A stretch of DNA of 64,000 bases from Streptomyces cadmiisoli (GCF_003261055.1 NZ_CP030073.1:7316001-7380000), one strand, 5' to 3'. Positions 6,654 to 14,987 are shown, counted from the stretch's first letter. The notes: a model not told the origin generated them from the sequence alone. A program made the numbers and translations.

Positions 6654-7131
6654 ACAATATCGGGGAATGTTCGCTATTCCTTATGAGGCCCCTTACGGGG
6701 TCCTAGGAATGAAATTCCGTTGCCTTTCGGACCATGACTGTAAAGCCGTTCACAAAAACCGTTACCTTAACCCATCAGGTAATGGGACACGCCTTTACAA
6801 TACGGCAGACCTTTTCCGTAACGAGGAATTCCTAGCCATTGCGGAAGGCGAAATAGATGCGATTACATCGCATATGGCGGGTATTCCCACGGTCGGGGCC
6901 CCTGGGGCAACATCCTGGAAGCCTGAATTTACCCGCATGATCCGAGGCTATAAGGCGGTTTACGTGTACGCGGATAACGATGATGGGGGAACGGGCCTAG
7001 AAAAGTTTGCTGAGCCGCTAGCGGCCCTAATCGAGAATGCGCGAGTCATTCTCCTGCCCGAAGGACACGACGTTAATTCGTTCGTGCAAGAAAACGGTTA
7101 TGACGCACTAAAGGAGTTGATCGGTGTATAA
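6505..7131 (+). CDS. DNA primase, TOPRIM catalytic part
   Basis: 208 residues from TTG 6505, overlapping the CHC2 frame by about 150 bp in the +1 register. It contains the primase core start (KYHRSIKG...FLTKRFGP, FAIPYEAPYGVLGMKFR) and the TOPRIM elements AIAEGEIDAI (glutamate) and YVYADNDDGG (D-x-D). It would synthesise RNA primers with the zinc finger supplied by the upstream product. The frame is open from 6445. Ribosome-site support at TTG 6505 is poor, which is why a frameshift is also considered. The stop overlaps the next start. Confidence 0.75.
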   Translation: MEEATAKYHRSIKGNVAGETFLTKRFGPQWQDSARFFRLGAVEDPLPGHEQYRGMFAIPYEAPYGVLGMKFRCLSDHDCKAVHKNRYLNPSGNGTRLYNTADLFRNEEFLAIAEGEIDAITSHMAGIPTVGAPGATSWKPEFTRMIRGYKAVYVYADNDDGGTGLEKFAEPLAALIENARVILLPEGHDVNSFVQENGYDALKELIGV

Positions 7132-7537
7132 GGTCGGGGACATTGTCCGCTATCAGGGAGTCGAATTCACCATCGTTGAAATTGACGAAACCGATAAGAC
7201 ATTCCCTTACCGAATAGAGGGCGGCGAGAATTACGCCGGTTTGTGGGTCGGGGATAAGGACGTTACCCGCCTTACACGGCCGGACACCGTTGGGGCCAAC
7301 CTGGTCCACGGGGAACGCTATGAGTCCTACGGGGATCCGGACGTGTCCTTTAGCCGCATCTCAAAGCTATGGTCCGCCCACCTGGGCGTAGACATCAGTA
7401 AGCGGGATGTCGCCCTAATGATGATTCTGCTTAAGGTGTCGCGTGAAAAGAGCGCACACAAGGAAGACAACCTAGATGACATTGAGGGCTACGTTCACTG
7501 TGCCCGAATCCTTAAGGAGGAAAATGCTGTTTCCTAG
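7124..7537 (+). CDS. conserved phage protein, possibly DUF6378
   Basis: 137 residues from GTG 7124, overlapping the primase stop. The N-terminal 60 residues look like a small beta barrel (KVGDIVRYQGVEFTIVEI). The C-terminal helical segment ISKLWSAHLGVDIS with KVSREKSAHKEDNLDD resembles a family common in phages with no assigned role. It may be involved in nucleotide or DNA processing, from location only. Confidence 0.6.
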   Translation: MYKVGDIVRYQGVEFTIVEIDETDKTFPYRIEGGENYAGLWVGDKDVTRLTRPDTVGANLVHGERYESYGDPDVSFSRISKLWSAHLGVDISKRDVALMMILLKVSREKSAHKEDNLDDIEGYVHCARILKEENAVS

Positions 7538-7757
7538 GCAGTCGCATTCGTGCGAGGAAGGCGCCACGGACGTTATAACCGTCGCGGAAAGCACTTACGA
7601 CCATGACTCTGTCTACGTGACCGCATCCGAGCACAACGGTGCGGGAGTCATGACCCATCACATCGGATTCTTCCTGGCCCCTCGTGAGGCTGTCGCTTTC
7701 GGTTTCCGCCTCATGCGGGAGGGCCTTTCCAAGATGCACAGCGAAAGGGTCAGCTAA
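7524..7757 (+). CDS. small phage protein of unknown function
   Basis: 77 residues from ATG 7524, preceded closely by AAGGAGG (7514-7520). Mixed alpha/beta composition; no motif recognised. Overlaps its neighbours at both ends, consistent with coupled translation. Confidence 0.55.
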   Translation: MLFPRQSHSCEEGATDVITVAESTYDHDSVYVTASEHNGAGVMTHHIGFFLAPREAVAFGFRLMREGLSKMHSERVS

Positions 7758-7942
7758 TGGCGCGAATCACGACGGAAACGCTAACCGTCGGAAAGCTTCA
7801 GGTGTGTTTTCAGTACAACCATTCAACCGGCCTCCGGTCGGTAACCGTACTGGATTGGAATAGTGACGAAATTGATTACGACCATATCACTAGTTATGAG
7901 GCCGCCGGTTTGGCGGATTTCTTCGGGAGGCCAACAAGTTGA
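7757..7942 (+). CDS. small phage protein of unknown function
   Basis: 61 residues from ATG 7757, joined to the previous stop as TAATG. The predicted beta-rich start TETLTVGKLQVCFQY has no recognised family. The stop overlaps the TTG of the phosphoesterase gene. Confidence 0.55.
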   Translation: MARITTETLTVGKLQVCFQYNHSTGLRSVTVLDWNSDEIDYDHITSYEAAGLADFFGRPTS

Positions 7943-8745
7943 AGCATGACGCTAAGAACCCTTACACGGTAGTCCTCATCCCTGACACTCACGTGCCGGA
8001 GCATCACACCAATGCGGTCAAGAACATTGGGGCATTCCTTAAGGAGACTAAGCCTGCCGGTGTTGTGCACACGGGAGACTTCCTGAACCTTGATGCCCCT
8101 AGCCGCTGGTCTAAGGGAACCATCAACGAATTCGCGGGGGGAGTGCACGAAGAACGGGAAGCCGGTAAGCGCGTCCTAGACTTTTGGCGCTCTAACCATG
8201 ACGGATACTTTGGCTTCCACCTCGGTAACCATGACATCCGCATTAGCGCATACCTCCAAAAGTATGCCCCCGCCGTGGCGGGAATGCCGGAATGGGAATA
8301 CGACAGGCTCCTAGACTTTGACTCCTTCGGTATTGAGGTTCGGGACAGTATCCATAAGGTTGCCCCGGGATGGGTCACCACCCATGGGGACAACAAGGAA
8401 ATCCGAATGGCGCAAGAGGCGGGCCGCACGGCCCTTAACGCTGCCACGGTTTACGGAAAGAATGTGGTGTGTGGTCACACGCACCGTGCCGGTATTACCG
8501 GCAAGAGCCACGGTTACGCTGGGGCCATGATTCCCCGCTGGGGAATGGAAATCGGCCACATTACCGACATGCGTAAGGTGGCTTACCTTTCGACTGGTTA
8601 CGCTAACTGGCAAATGGCTTTCGGTCTACTGCACATTTCAGGTAACCGTGTTCAGCCGGAAGTCATTTTCATGGCAAACGATGGCTCATTCCTTTACGGA
8701 GGCATGCGGTTTGAGAACGGCAAGATTGGAAAGGTTTCAAAGTGA
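7939..8745 (+). CDS. calcineurin-like metallophosphoesterase
   Basis: 268 residues from TTG 7939. The metal-binding blocks of the family are all present in order: PDTHVPEHH (D16, H18), HTGDFLN (G46-D47), LGNHD (96-99), THGD, and CGHTHRAG near the C-terminus. Such phage enzymes hydrolyse phosphodiesters or phosphomonoesters in DNA, RNA or nucleotides; the substrate here is not known. Its place among replication genes suggests DNA or nucleotide processing. Confidence 0.82.
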   Translation: MKHDAKNPYTVVLIPDTHVPEHHTNAVKNIGAFLKETKPAGVVHTGDFLNLDAPSRWSKGTINEFAGGVHEEREAGKRVLDFWRSNHDGYFGFHLGNHDIRISAYLQKYAPAVAGMPEWEYDRLLDFDSFGIEVRDSIHKVAPGWVTTHGDNKEIRMAQEAGRTALNAATVYGKNVVCGHTHRAGITGKSHGYAGAMIPRWGMEIGHITDMRKVAYLSTGYANWQMAFGLLHISGNRVQPEVIFMANDGSFLYGGMRFENGKIGKVSK

Positions 8746-9386
8746 CTTACGACCCCCAGGATTATGTAAACCTTGCCCGGTCGGTTGCGCGCGGTTTCGC
8801 GCGTGACTGGCCCGGTATTGACGCCGAAGATTTGCACGGCGAGCTGTCGCTTAAGCTTGTTGAAAAGCGTCATTTCTTTGAAAAGACTACCGGTAACCTT
8901 AACGGCACCGTAGGTGCCTACCTTCGAAAGTATGCGCAAGAGTATTGCGCTAAGGAACGTTACCGGGCCGTTTACGGTACCCCGCACTACCTGTATGGCA
9001 GTGAAGAGGTAGCGGAGCTGCTGGGCACCTACTACCTTCCCCGGGATGCTTGGGCGGAGGCCGGTTCAACCGTCCAGTACGGGCGGGAAAAGGCCCGCGA
9101 CGGGCAGGCTACGGTGACGGCCCTCATAGACCTTGATTGCGCGTATCAGGGCCTCACAGACACTCAGCGGGAGGTTCTGCGAGAGCACTGGGAGTACGGC
9201 CCCCAGGAGGCCGCACAGCGTGCCGGTATCAAGCTTCCGTCATGGTCTAGGGCCCACTCTCGCGCCGTGGCCCGACTCAGGGACCTTATGAACAATGAGC
9301 GGCTAACCGCTATCGACGCACATGACGGGCCCGGGGCCCGTACAGCCATCAGTAACGAATCCGCCCGTAGCCTCGCTAACCGATAG
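8742..9386 (+). CDS. sigma-factor-like (region 4 type) protein
   Basis: 214 residues from GTG 8742. Residues about 142-185 (LTDTQREVLREHWEYGPQEA...SRAHSRAVARLRDLM) resemble sigma region 4, with the helix that reads -35 elements. The N-terminal helices (YVNLARSVARGFARDWPGID) could match region 2 but lack a clear -10-binding motif. The phage has no RNA polymerase of its own, so this is a candidate to redirect host polymerase to phage promoters. Confidence in the fold is moderate; the role is inferred. Confidence 0.6.
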   Translation: MTYDPQDYVNLARSVARGFARDWPGIDAEDLHGELSLKLVEKRHFFEKTTGNLNGTVGAYLRKYAQEYCAKERYRAVYGTPHYLYGSEEVAELLGTYYLPRDAWAEAGSTVQYGREKARDGQATVTALIDLDCAYQGLTDTQREVLREHWEYGPQEAAQRAGIKLPSWSRAHSRAVARLRDLMNNERLTAIDAHDGPGARTAISNESARSLANR

Positions 9387-9397
9387 GAGACAAAACC

Positions 9398-9658
9398 TTG
9401 AAGACTGGTAACACCCCTGCCTGGATTTACAACCCCAACATTCCCCGACCGCCTAAGGGCGATAAGCCTGGAAAGGTGGCCGCTATCATCGCGGCTATCG
9501 TCGTGACCATTCTCGTCATTGGTGCCGTTGCGCTGTGGCTTAGCGTTATCGCGTTCGCGTTCGCTGCCCTTTTCAGCCTGTCTTTCAGTGAGGCTATTGC
9601 TGCGGCATTCCTCTTCAACCTGTTTATTGCCTGCCAGGGCAGCACTAACCGCAAGTAA
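9398..9658 (+). CDS. small membrane protein
   Basis: 86 residues from TTG 9398 after ATAGGAGA. A polar, proline-rich start is followed by two hydrophobic segments (about 28-50 and 52-77). It lies between the sigma-like gene and ribonucleotide reductase. Function unknown; it is far from the lysis genes, so a holin role is not favoured. Confidence 0.6.
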   Translation: MKTGNTPAWIYNPNIPRPPKGDKPGKVAAIIAAIVVTILVIGAVALWLSVIAFAFAALFSLSFSEAIAAAFLFNLFIACQGSTNRK

Positions 9659-9668
9659 GGAGTACAAA

Positions 9669-11702
9669 ATAACTACCGACATTAAGTGGGGTCCCACTGG
9701 GGAAACCGTTTATACCCGCACCTATTCCCGTCCTAAGCCGGACGGCAGTAAGGAAACGTGGCCGGAAACCGTAAACCGTGTGGTGGACGGTAACCTTTCC
9801 CTTGTTGACCCTAAGCATATTGAGCCGGGGGAACGGGAAGACCTGATTAAGTTTATGACGGATTTCAAGATTCTTCCGGCCGGACGGCATCTCTGGGCCT
9901 CCGGCGTTAAGGGCAGACAGTATCTTTTTAACTGTCACATTGCCCCCTGGGACGCTAAGCGTCCGGAACGGCATTTCTCCTTTGTATTCCTCCGCCTCAT
10001 GGAAGGCGGGGGCGTAGGGTCCAACTATTCCGATGACCGCCTAAACGGATACCCGGATATCGCTAACGTCCTAGACATTCACATTGTGTGTGATCCGGAG
10101 CATGCGGATTATCCGGCCCTAAAGGAGGCCGGTCTACTGTCCACCACCTACACCCCGGATTGGGTCGGGGCCTATGAGGTGGAAGACTCGCGGGAAGGTT
10201 GGAGCACTTCCCTAGAGCATCTGATTAAGGACGCCTATAACTGGGATCTCAGGCACCGTGCCCGGGTGTTTGACGTGTCCCGCGTGCGGCCCTCCGGGGC
10301 CCGCCTGAAGGCTTTTGGTGGGCGGGCCTCCGGGCCCGTTCCCCTTGCCCGAATGCTGAAGACTACGGCCGAAATCTTTAACCGTAGGGGCCGATATCAT
10401 GGGGCCCTTACCGGCATGGACGCCATGGAAATTGATCATGCTATCGCGGAGTGTGTGGTTAGTGGTGGCGTGCGCCGTTCCGCACGCATGGCAATGAAGT
10501 CTTGGAAGGATCCGGATATCCTTGACTTTATTCACTGCAAGGTGGATAGCGGTAAGCACTGGACTACCAACATTAGCGTCATTGTGGATAACGAGTTTTC
10601 GGCCGCTCTAAGGGACGAAAAGCATGCGCTAAACGCTCACGCCAACATGGTTATGGACGAAACCGTTAACGGCATGCTCGTTAATGGTGAGCCTGGATTC
10701 TTCAACATTGATCTAGCTCAGGAAGGGGAGGTGGACCCTATTGAGGCTACTAACCCGTGTGGGGAGATTCCAGGCCCGCAAATGATGGCTTGTTGCCTCG
10801 GTCATGTGAACATGCAAGCTTTCGTCCGGCTGGACGGTAGCGTTGACCGTAGGGGACTTGATAAGGCGCATCGTCTGGTTACCCGGTTCCTTATCCGTGC
10901 CACTTTCGGGGACTTTACGGATGCCGAACAGTTGGCCGTAATGCGCCGTGAACGGCGTATCGGTGTCGGCCATTTCGGTGTTCAGGGGCATCTAAACCTT
11001 AGAGGTATCCGTTACACGGACGCACCTTATAGCGTTTATCCGAGAGAGTTGGAAGACCTTTACGATGTGGTCCGGGATGAGGCAAGGGGATACGCCTTTA
11101 GCTTGCGTATCCCTGAGCCTATTAAGGTTACGACTGTTGCCCCTACGGGTAGCATCGCTAAGCTTCCGGGCGTACCCGAGGGTGACCAGGCTATTTACGG
11201 CCGATATTTTAAGCGACGTATCCGGTTCTCTGCGGTTGATCCTGAGCAGATGGCTCAGGTTAAGGCGTATGAGGCGGAGGGTTACCTAGTTGAGGATTGC
11301 GTCTATGCCGCTAACACTAAGGTTGTCACCATTCCGACTAAGGACACTCTAGTTGCGGAAATGGAGGCCCGGGGCCTGGACTCGGATATTGTCGAGTCTC
11401 AGGACCAAATTAGTGCGGCGGAGTCGATAGCCTTTCAGGCTATGTATCAGACCTGCTATGCGGATAACGCGATTTCCCATACGGTGAACATTACGGAGGG
11501 CAGCATTACCGCATCGGAGTTGCGGGAGACGCTAATTAAGTATCTTCCCCAGCTTAAGGGCACTACGATTATGGTTGATTCTTCCCGCCCGCAGTCTCCT
11601 TACGAGCGAATTACGCGTGAGGAATATGAGGCTGCCACGGTTAAGGGTATTGCTGACTCTATCGATTTGGAGTGCGCTACTGGTGCCTGTCCCATCCGGT
11701 GA
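9669..11702 (+). CDS. nrdJ: adenosylcobalamin-dependent (class II) ribonucleotide reductase
   Basis: 677 residues, the size of monomeric class II enzymes. Signature parts are FNCHIAPW, EGGGVGSNYS, the active-site NPCGE (362-366) within NPCGEIPGPQMMACC, APTGSIAKLPGV, and a C-terminal CATGACPIR with the redox-shuttling cysteines. It makes deoxynucleotides for phage DNA using vitamin B12, which Streptomyces produces. The frame has no ATG, GTG or TTG at the family N-terminus. AAGGAG (9657-9662) lies six bases before ATA 9669, so ATA is the likely start. It is followed by thyX and dCMP deaminase, a nucleotide-supply block. Confidence 0.9.
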   Translation: MTTDIKWGPTGETVYTRTYSRPKPDGSKETWPETVNRVVDGNLSLVDPKHIEPGEREDLIKFMTDFKILPAGRHLWASGVKGRQYLFNCHIAPWDAKRPERHFSFVFLRLMEGGGVGSNYSDDRLNGYPDIANVLDIHIVCDPEHADYPALKEAGLLSTTYTPDWVGAYEVEDSREGWSTSLEHLIKDAYNWDLRHRARVFDVSRVRPSGARLKAFGGRASGPVPLARMLKTTAEIFNRRGRYHGALTGMDAMEIDHAIAECVVSGGVRRSARMAMKSWKDPDILDFIHCKVDSGKHWTTNISVIVDNEFSAALRDEKHALNAHANMVMDETVNGMLVNGEPGFFNIDLAQEGEVDPIEATNPCGEIPGPQMMACCLGHVNMQAFVRLDGSVDRRGLDKAHRLVTRFLIRATFGDFTDAEQLAVMRRERRIGVGHFGVQGHLNLRGIRYTDAPYSVYPRELEDLYDVVRDEARGYAFSLRIPEPIKVTTVAPTGSIAKLPGVPEGDQAIYGRYFKRRIRFSAVDPEQMAQVKAYEAEGYLVEDCVYAANTKVVTIPTKDTLVAEMEARGLDSDIVESQDQISAAESIAFQAMYQTCYADNAISHTVNITEGSITASELRETLIKYLPQLKGTTIMVDSSRPQSPYERITREEYEAATVKGIADSIDLECATGACPIR

Positions 11703-11886
11703 GGATAGGCGGGTTAAGTATCTCTCTCATTACGGGGTCCGTTTCTGTTGTGTCTGCGGATGGATGGAAATGGACCTCGTTTTGGAGGGGGATTCTTACT
11801 CGGCTGAATGGTACGACGAATGCCCTAATGGTTGTTTTGGAAAGGAGACATACGAAATTGCGTGTAACGCTAATCGCAAAGACTGA
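11683..11886 (+). CDS. small zinc-ribbon protein
   Basis: About 67 residues from GTG 11683, overlapping the reductase 3' end. FCCVCGWMEMD and YDECPNGC supply two cysteine pairs, suggesting a bound zinc. The competing frame through 11703-11857 lacks such structure. The start is uncertain. It sits between nrdJ and thyX, and its end overlaps the thyX start. Confidence 0.5.
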   Translation: MPVPSGEDRRVKYLSHYGVRFCCVCGWMEMDLVLEGDSYSAEWYDECPNGCFGKETYEIACNANRKD

Positions 11887-12589
11887 AGCTAATTATTTTG
11901 CCATGATGGAAGCTACGGATCATGAATATGATCCCTCGGGGTTTGATGAGGGGGACGGTTTCCGGAATTTGGACATCACAAATGATTGTGACAGTGTCCC
12001 CGTGTTCGGGGGCCGGAACTGTTATCAGTCGTGGGGTAAGCCTAATCCGGCCACGGCAACGGAAATGGGCTACCTAAAGAACATTCTCAGTCATGAGCAT
12101 TACAGCGTGTTGGAGCATTCTTCGGCCACGTTCTACGTGACTGGCGTTAGCCGGAACCTAACCCATGAGCTAATCCGTCACCGGCACCTTTCCTATTCGG
12201 AACTTTCACAGCGTTACGTCGACATGGAAAACGCGCGAATCGTCATTCCTCCTGCCCTACGGCAGGAACACGGTGGGGAAGTAATGGGACCCCTTCCCTG
12301 GGGTGCAGTGAGGGACTATGAGGCAACGGTGCGACGACTCATGGCCCAGGGTCTTAAGCGAAAGCAGGCACGGGAGGCCGCTAGGTACATCCTTCCCGGA
12401 GGGACGGAAACGCGAATAGTCGTTACCGGGAACATGCGCGCATGGCGCGACAGCATTTACAAGCGTTTTAACGTTTCCGCAGATGCGGAAATCAGGGAGT
12501 TTGGAGGCAGTCTCCTTACCCAGCTTAAGGAGATTGCCCCCGGCTGTTTTCAGGATATGGACAACACGGAACCTTTTGGAGGTAAGTAA
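11858..12589 (+). CDS. thyX: flavin-dependent thymidylate synthase ThyX
   Basis: 243 residues from TTG 11858, with AAAGGAGA about ten bases upstream. The diagnostic ThyX motif RHRHLSYSELSQR is at 107-119, preceded by HEHYSVLEHSSATFYVTGVS and followed by LPGGTETRIVVTGNMRAW, all family features. It methylates dUMP to dTMP using FAD, NADPH and methylene-tetrahydrofolate. With nrdJ and dCMP deaminase it forms a complete dTTP supply route from CDP or CTP. Confidence 0.93.
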   Translation: MRVTLIAKTEANYFAMMEATDHEYDPSGFDEGDGFRNLDITNDCDSVPVFGGRNCYQSWGKPNPATATEMGYLKNILSHEHYSVLEHSSATFYVTGVSRNLTHELIRHRHLSYSELSQRYVDMENARIVIPPALRQEHGGEVMGPLPWGAVRDYEATVRRLMAQGLKRKQAREAARYILPGGTETRIVVTGNMRAWRDSIYKRFNVSADAEIREFGGSLLTQLKEIAPGCFQDMDNTEPFGGK

Positions 12590-12733
12590 ATGGCTATTGT
12601 TGAAAGAACGGCCACCTATTACGAGTGCACGATTTGCGGAATGCAGTACTCATGGCCCATTGAAATGTGCATGAACCAGGGGGATGCACAGCATCAGAAT
12701 CCCGGAGGTGGCGGGGAGGATCCCAACAATTGA
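12590..12733 (+). CDS. 47-residue putative zinc-binding protein
   Basis: ATG 12590 immediately follows the thyX stop (TAAATG). The sequence TYYECTICGMQYSWPIEMC carries C-x2-C and a further cysteine, with a Gly/Pro-rich tail. The TGA overlaps the TTG of dCMP deaminase. Small but supported by packing and codon use. Confidence 0.5.
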   Translation: MAIVERTATYYECTICGMQYSWPIEMCMNQGDAQHQNPGGGGEDPNN

Positions 12734-13155
12734 TAAAGACTCGCCCAACGTGGGATGAGTACTATATTGGCGTAGCGATAGCTGTAGCGGATAGGGCGGA
12801 TTGCCTTAGGTCCGCCGTAGGTGCGGTCCTGGTTAAAGACAACCGCATTATGGCTACCGGCTATAACGGGGCCCCTCCGGGGGCCCCTGGTTGTCTCACA
12901 GCGGGGGCGTGCCCCCGAGGCAGACTCACATACGAGGAAAGGCCCCCAGGGGGCACGTACGGCGACTGTATCGCCATTCACGCGGAGCGTAACGCATTGG
13001 AAGAGGCAGGTAGGCGGGGAACGATTGGGGCAACCCTTTACGTGACCAGGGCACCGTGTGGCGACTGCGAGGCCGCTATTTGGTTTTCTGGTGTTGTCCG
13101 CATCGTTTATGCCAGTCCGGAAGGCTTGATAGTTCTTACGGCCCCGGAGAAATAA
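12730..13155 (+). CDS. dCMP deaminase
   Basis: 141 residues from TTG 12730. Zinc and catalytic motifs HAE (84-86) and PCGDC (109-113) are the cytidine/deoxycytidylate deaminase pattern. Tail-side sequence (TGYNGAPPGAPGC) is typical of dCMP deaminases. It converts dCMP to dUMP, the substrate of ThyX encoded just upstream. Last gene of the early operon, before a strong terminator. Confidence 0.88.
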   Translation: MIKTRPTWDEYYIGVAIAVADRADCLRSAVGAVLVKDNRIMATGYNGAPPGAPGCLTAGACPRGRLTYEERPPGGTYGDCIAIHAERNALEEAGRRGTIGATLYVTRAPCGDCEAAIWFSGVVRIVYASPEGLIVLTAPEK

Positions 13156-13160
13156 AAGAA

Positions 13161-13187
13161 AGGCCCCCAGCGTTTAGCTGGGGGCCT
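13161..13187. terminator. bidirectional terminator closing the early operon
   Basis: AGGCCCCCAGC-GTTTA-GCTGGGGGCCT, an 11-bp perfect stem, with AAAGAA before and CTACTT after. It lies between converging genes (plus dCMP deaminase, minus gene at 13197). Confidence 0.75.
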
Positions 13188-13196
13188 CTACTTGTC

Positions 13197-13436
13197 TTAG
13201 GCAGTCATAGAGCGGTCAACGCAAAAAATCTTGTAACCTTCGGAGCATGCCTCATAACGGAATCCGAACCGCTTACCGAATCCCTTACCGGTAACAAACT
13301 CGGCCCAGTACTTTACCCGGGCCTCCGCAGTCTCCCTATCGTTCACGGTTTCCCACTCTTCAACACGCTTAGAGGGACGCACGAACATGCAAGACTTAGC
13401 CATTACGCATCGCACTTTCTGTGGCGCATCAGGCAA
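13197..13436 (-). CDS. small minus-strand phage protein of unknown function
   Basis: 79 residues from TTG 13436, or 68 from ATG 13403 (MAKSCMFVRPSKRV). It has no recognised family, is basic, with aromatic residues near the end. It is transcribed against its neighbours from its own operator-type promoter at 13475-13503. An isolated gene of opposite orientation under the common phage operator is a candidate for a lysogeny-expressed function. Confidence 0.55.
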   Translation of the reverse strand: MPDAPQKVRCVMAKSCMFVRPSKRVEEWETVNDRETAEARVKYWAEFVTGKGFGKRFGFRYEACSEGYKIFCVDRSMTA

Positions 13437-13474
13437 CCGGCCGCCCTAAAGGCCGGTCGTTCCCAACGGGACCA

Positions 13475-13503
13475 ATTGAAGCACACACACCAGGGGTGTG
13501 CAA
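13475..13503 (-). promoter_or_regulatory. operator-promoter, minus strand
   Basis: Read on the minus strand: TTGCAC, 17-bp spacer, TTCAAT. The spacer carries the GCACAC-N9-GTGTGC repeat (13481-13501). It points at the gene ending at 13197 and away from the plus-strand promoter at 13558. Confidence 0.7.
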
Positions 13504-13557
13504 GGGTTGGCCATGGCCTCACGGTAACGCCCTCAACTCGCCTAACATCCAAGGGAC

Positions 13558-13586
13558 TTGACACCCGTAGGTAAGTAAGTAAGTAT
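13558..13586 (+). promoter_or_regulatory. candidate promoter within GTAAGTA repeats
   Basis: TTGACA, 17 bp, AAGTAT, with TATCTATAC overlapping as an alternative -10. The spacer and -10 lie inside three tandem GTAA units. It faces the DUF3987-like gene at 13654, divergent from the minus-strand promoter about 60 bp away. Confidence 0.45.
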
Positions 13587-13640
13587 CTATACCGGCCCCA
13601 CCCGGGGCCGCACGGTAACATACATACTTACATACCCACC
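13568..13640. repeat. GTAAGTA repeat cluster
   Basis: GGTAAGTAAGTAAGTATC (13570-13587) and, in opposite orientation, CATACATACTTACATACC (13619-13636) flank a CGGCCC/GGGCCG segment. Similar clusters occur at 19321-19342, 25759-25785 and 32156-32180, so this is a dispersed phage element of unknown role. Confidence 0.6.
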
Positions 13641-13653
13641 TGGGGGAGTTGCT

Positions 13654-14949
13654 GTGATCAACACCGATAGGCCTATGCCGGACGAAACGGTTTATACGGG
13701 CCTCCTGGGGCGTACCGTCCAAACACTCCGCCCGGGAACCGAGGCGGACCCCGTGGGTGTCCTAGGGAGCCTCCTAGTCGGTTTCTCGGCCCTAGTCGGG
13801 CCGCAGGCAAGGGTGAAGATTTCCGCCCTGGACAATCACCCCGCACTAGTTTGGGCTCTCCTCCTGGGTCGTACTGCGGACGGGCGCAAAGGGTCCGCGA
13901 CGAGTGCGGCTAAAGCCGTACTGCGGTTGACCGACGAACAGTTTTACCGGCAGTCTACGGTTAGCGGTATTTCCTCCGGTGAGGGCCTGATCAAGGAGGT
14001 TGAGGATCCTACGGCGGAGGATTTGGAACTTTTGCAGAGTGTTACCGCACTAACCGGGGAACCGTTGGTGGTGGATCCGGACGATATCGGGGATCAACGA
14101 CGTTTCGTCATCGAAACGGAATACGCGAACCTGATGAACCGTTCCGCTAAAAGCGGTTCCCTTTCTGCGGTCCTTAGGCAGGCGTGGGACGGGGACGATT
14201 TGAAAACCCGTACCAAGAAAGGCAGCATGACCGCCACACGGCCTCACATTGCCGTGCTGGGGCACATTAGTCCCGGGGAGTTCCGGGACATGATGCGTGC
14301 CAAGGAACTTGCCGGAGGGACGTATAACCGTTACCTCATTCTTCACGTTCATCAGGCGCAATTGTTGCCCGATGGTGGGGATGTGGACATGAAAGAACTT
14401 AAGGTGTGCGCTAGCGCGCTTGCCGAGAATGCGGCACTGGTCCGTGACCAGGGTGACACTCTGATTACCCGCACTAAGGATGCGGGGGAATACTGGTCCG
14501 ATTACCTTTACGCTGCGATCAACAATGAGAATCCGGAGGATGAGACGCTAGCCCAGTTCACTGCCCGGAGGGCCCCCTATACGCTTAGGCTGGCAGCACT
14601 GTACGCAATGGCGGACGGGCGTAAGCAGATTGGGGTTAGGGACCTGAAAGCGGCTAACGCCCTCTTCCGGTATTCCATGGAAAGCACCGAGCATACGCTT
14701 AAGCAGTCTTACAGCCGAGCGGAGGTTCCCGCAGCGACTAACCCTCTAGCGCGGGCCCTCTTCCAGGCAGGAGACGACGGGCTAAGCGTGACGGAAATCC
14801 GGGAGATTGTGGGTAAGGGTAAGCCTCGGCCGGAGATTGATGTAATGCTGGAAGAACTCCCGGTAGACTCTAAGCTTAGGCGTAATGCCCAGGGGCGGCC
14901 CTCTACGGTGTTCTATTGGGTCGGGGATGACGGGGACGGTTACGCGTAG
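13654..14949 (+). CDS. DUF3987-like ATPase, probable replication helicase/primase partner
   Basis: 431 residues from GTG 13654 after GGGGGAG. An N-terminal region with SLLVGFSALVGP leads to a P-loop-like GRTADGRKGSATSAAK. This is followed by FVIETEYANLMNRSAKSGSLS and TRPHIAVLGHISPGEF...GTYNRYLILHV, the layout of DUF3987 proteins linked to primase-helicases. The C-terminal 70 residues look like a winged helix (VTEIREIVGKGKPRPEIDVMLEE). Likely a DNA-dependent ATPase acting in phage replication, a moderate inference. It has its own promoter and a terminator, separate from the main operon. Confidence 0.65.
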   Translation: MINTDRPMPDETVYTGLLGRTVQTLRPGTEADPVGVLGSLLVGFSALVGPQARVKISALDNHPALVWALLLGRTADGRKGSATSAAKAVLRLTDEQFYRQSTVSGISSGEGLIKEVEDPTAEDLELLQSVTALTGEPLVVDPDDIGDQRRFVIETEYANLMNRSAKSGSLSAVLRQAWDGDDLKTRTKKGSMTATRPHIAVLGHISPGEFRDMMRAKELAGGTYNRYLILHVHQAQLLPDGGDVDMKELKVCASALAENAALVRDQGDTLITRTKDAGEYWSDYLYAAINNENPEDETLAQFTARRAPYTLRLAALYAMADGRKQIGVRDLKAANALFRYSMESTEHTLKQSYSRAEVPAATNPLARALFQAGDDGLSVTEIREIVGKGKPRPEIDVMLEELPVDSKLRRNAQGRPSTVFYWVGDDGDGYA

Positions 14950-14954
14950 CGGTT

Positions 14955-14973
14955 AGGGCCCTTCGGGGGCCCT
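14955..14973 (+). terminator. terminator after the DUF3987-like gene
   Basis: AGGGCCC-loop TTCGG-GGGCCCT, followed by CTC rather than a U-run. Same design as the other small hairpins in this part of the phage. Confidence 0.55.
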
Positions 14974-14987
14974 CTCACTAACCCCTA

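Noticed and set aside
13568..13640. GTAAGT words as intron splice sites
   Set aside because: No host-type intron or self-splicing core is visible and neighbouring genes are intact without removal.
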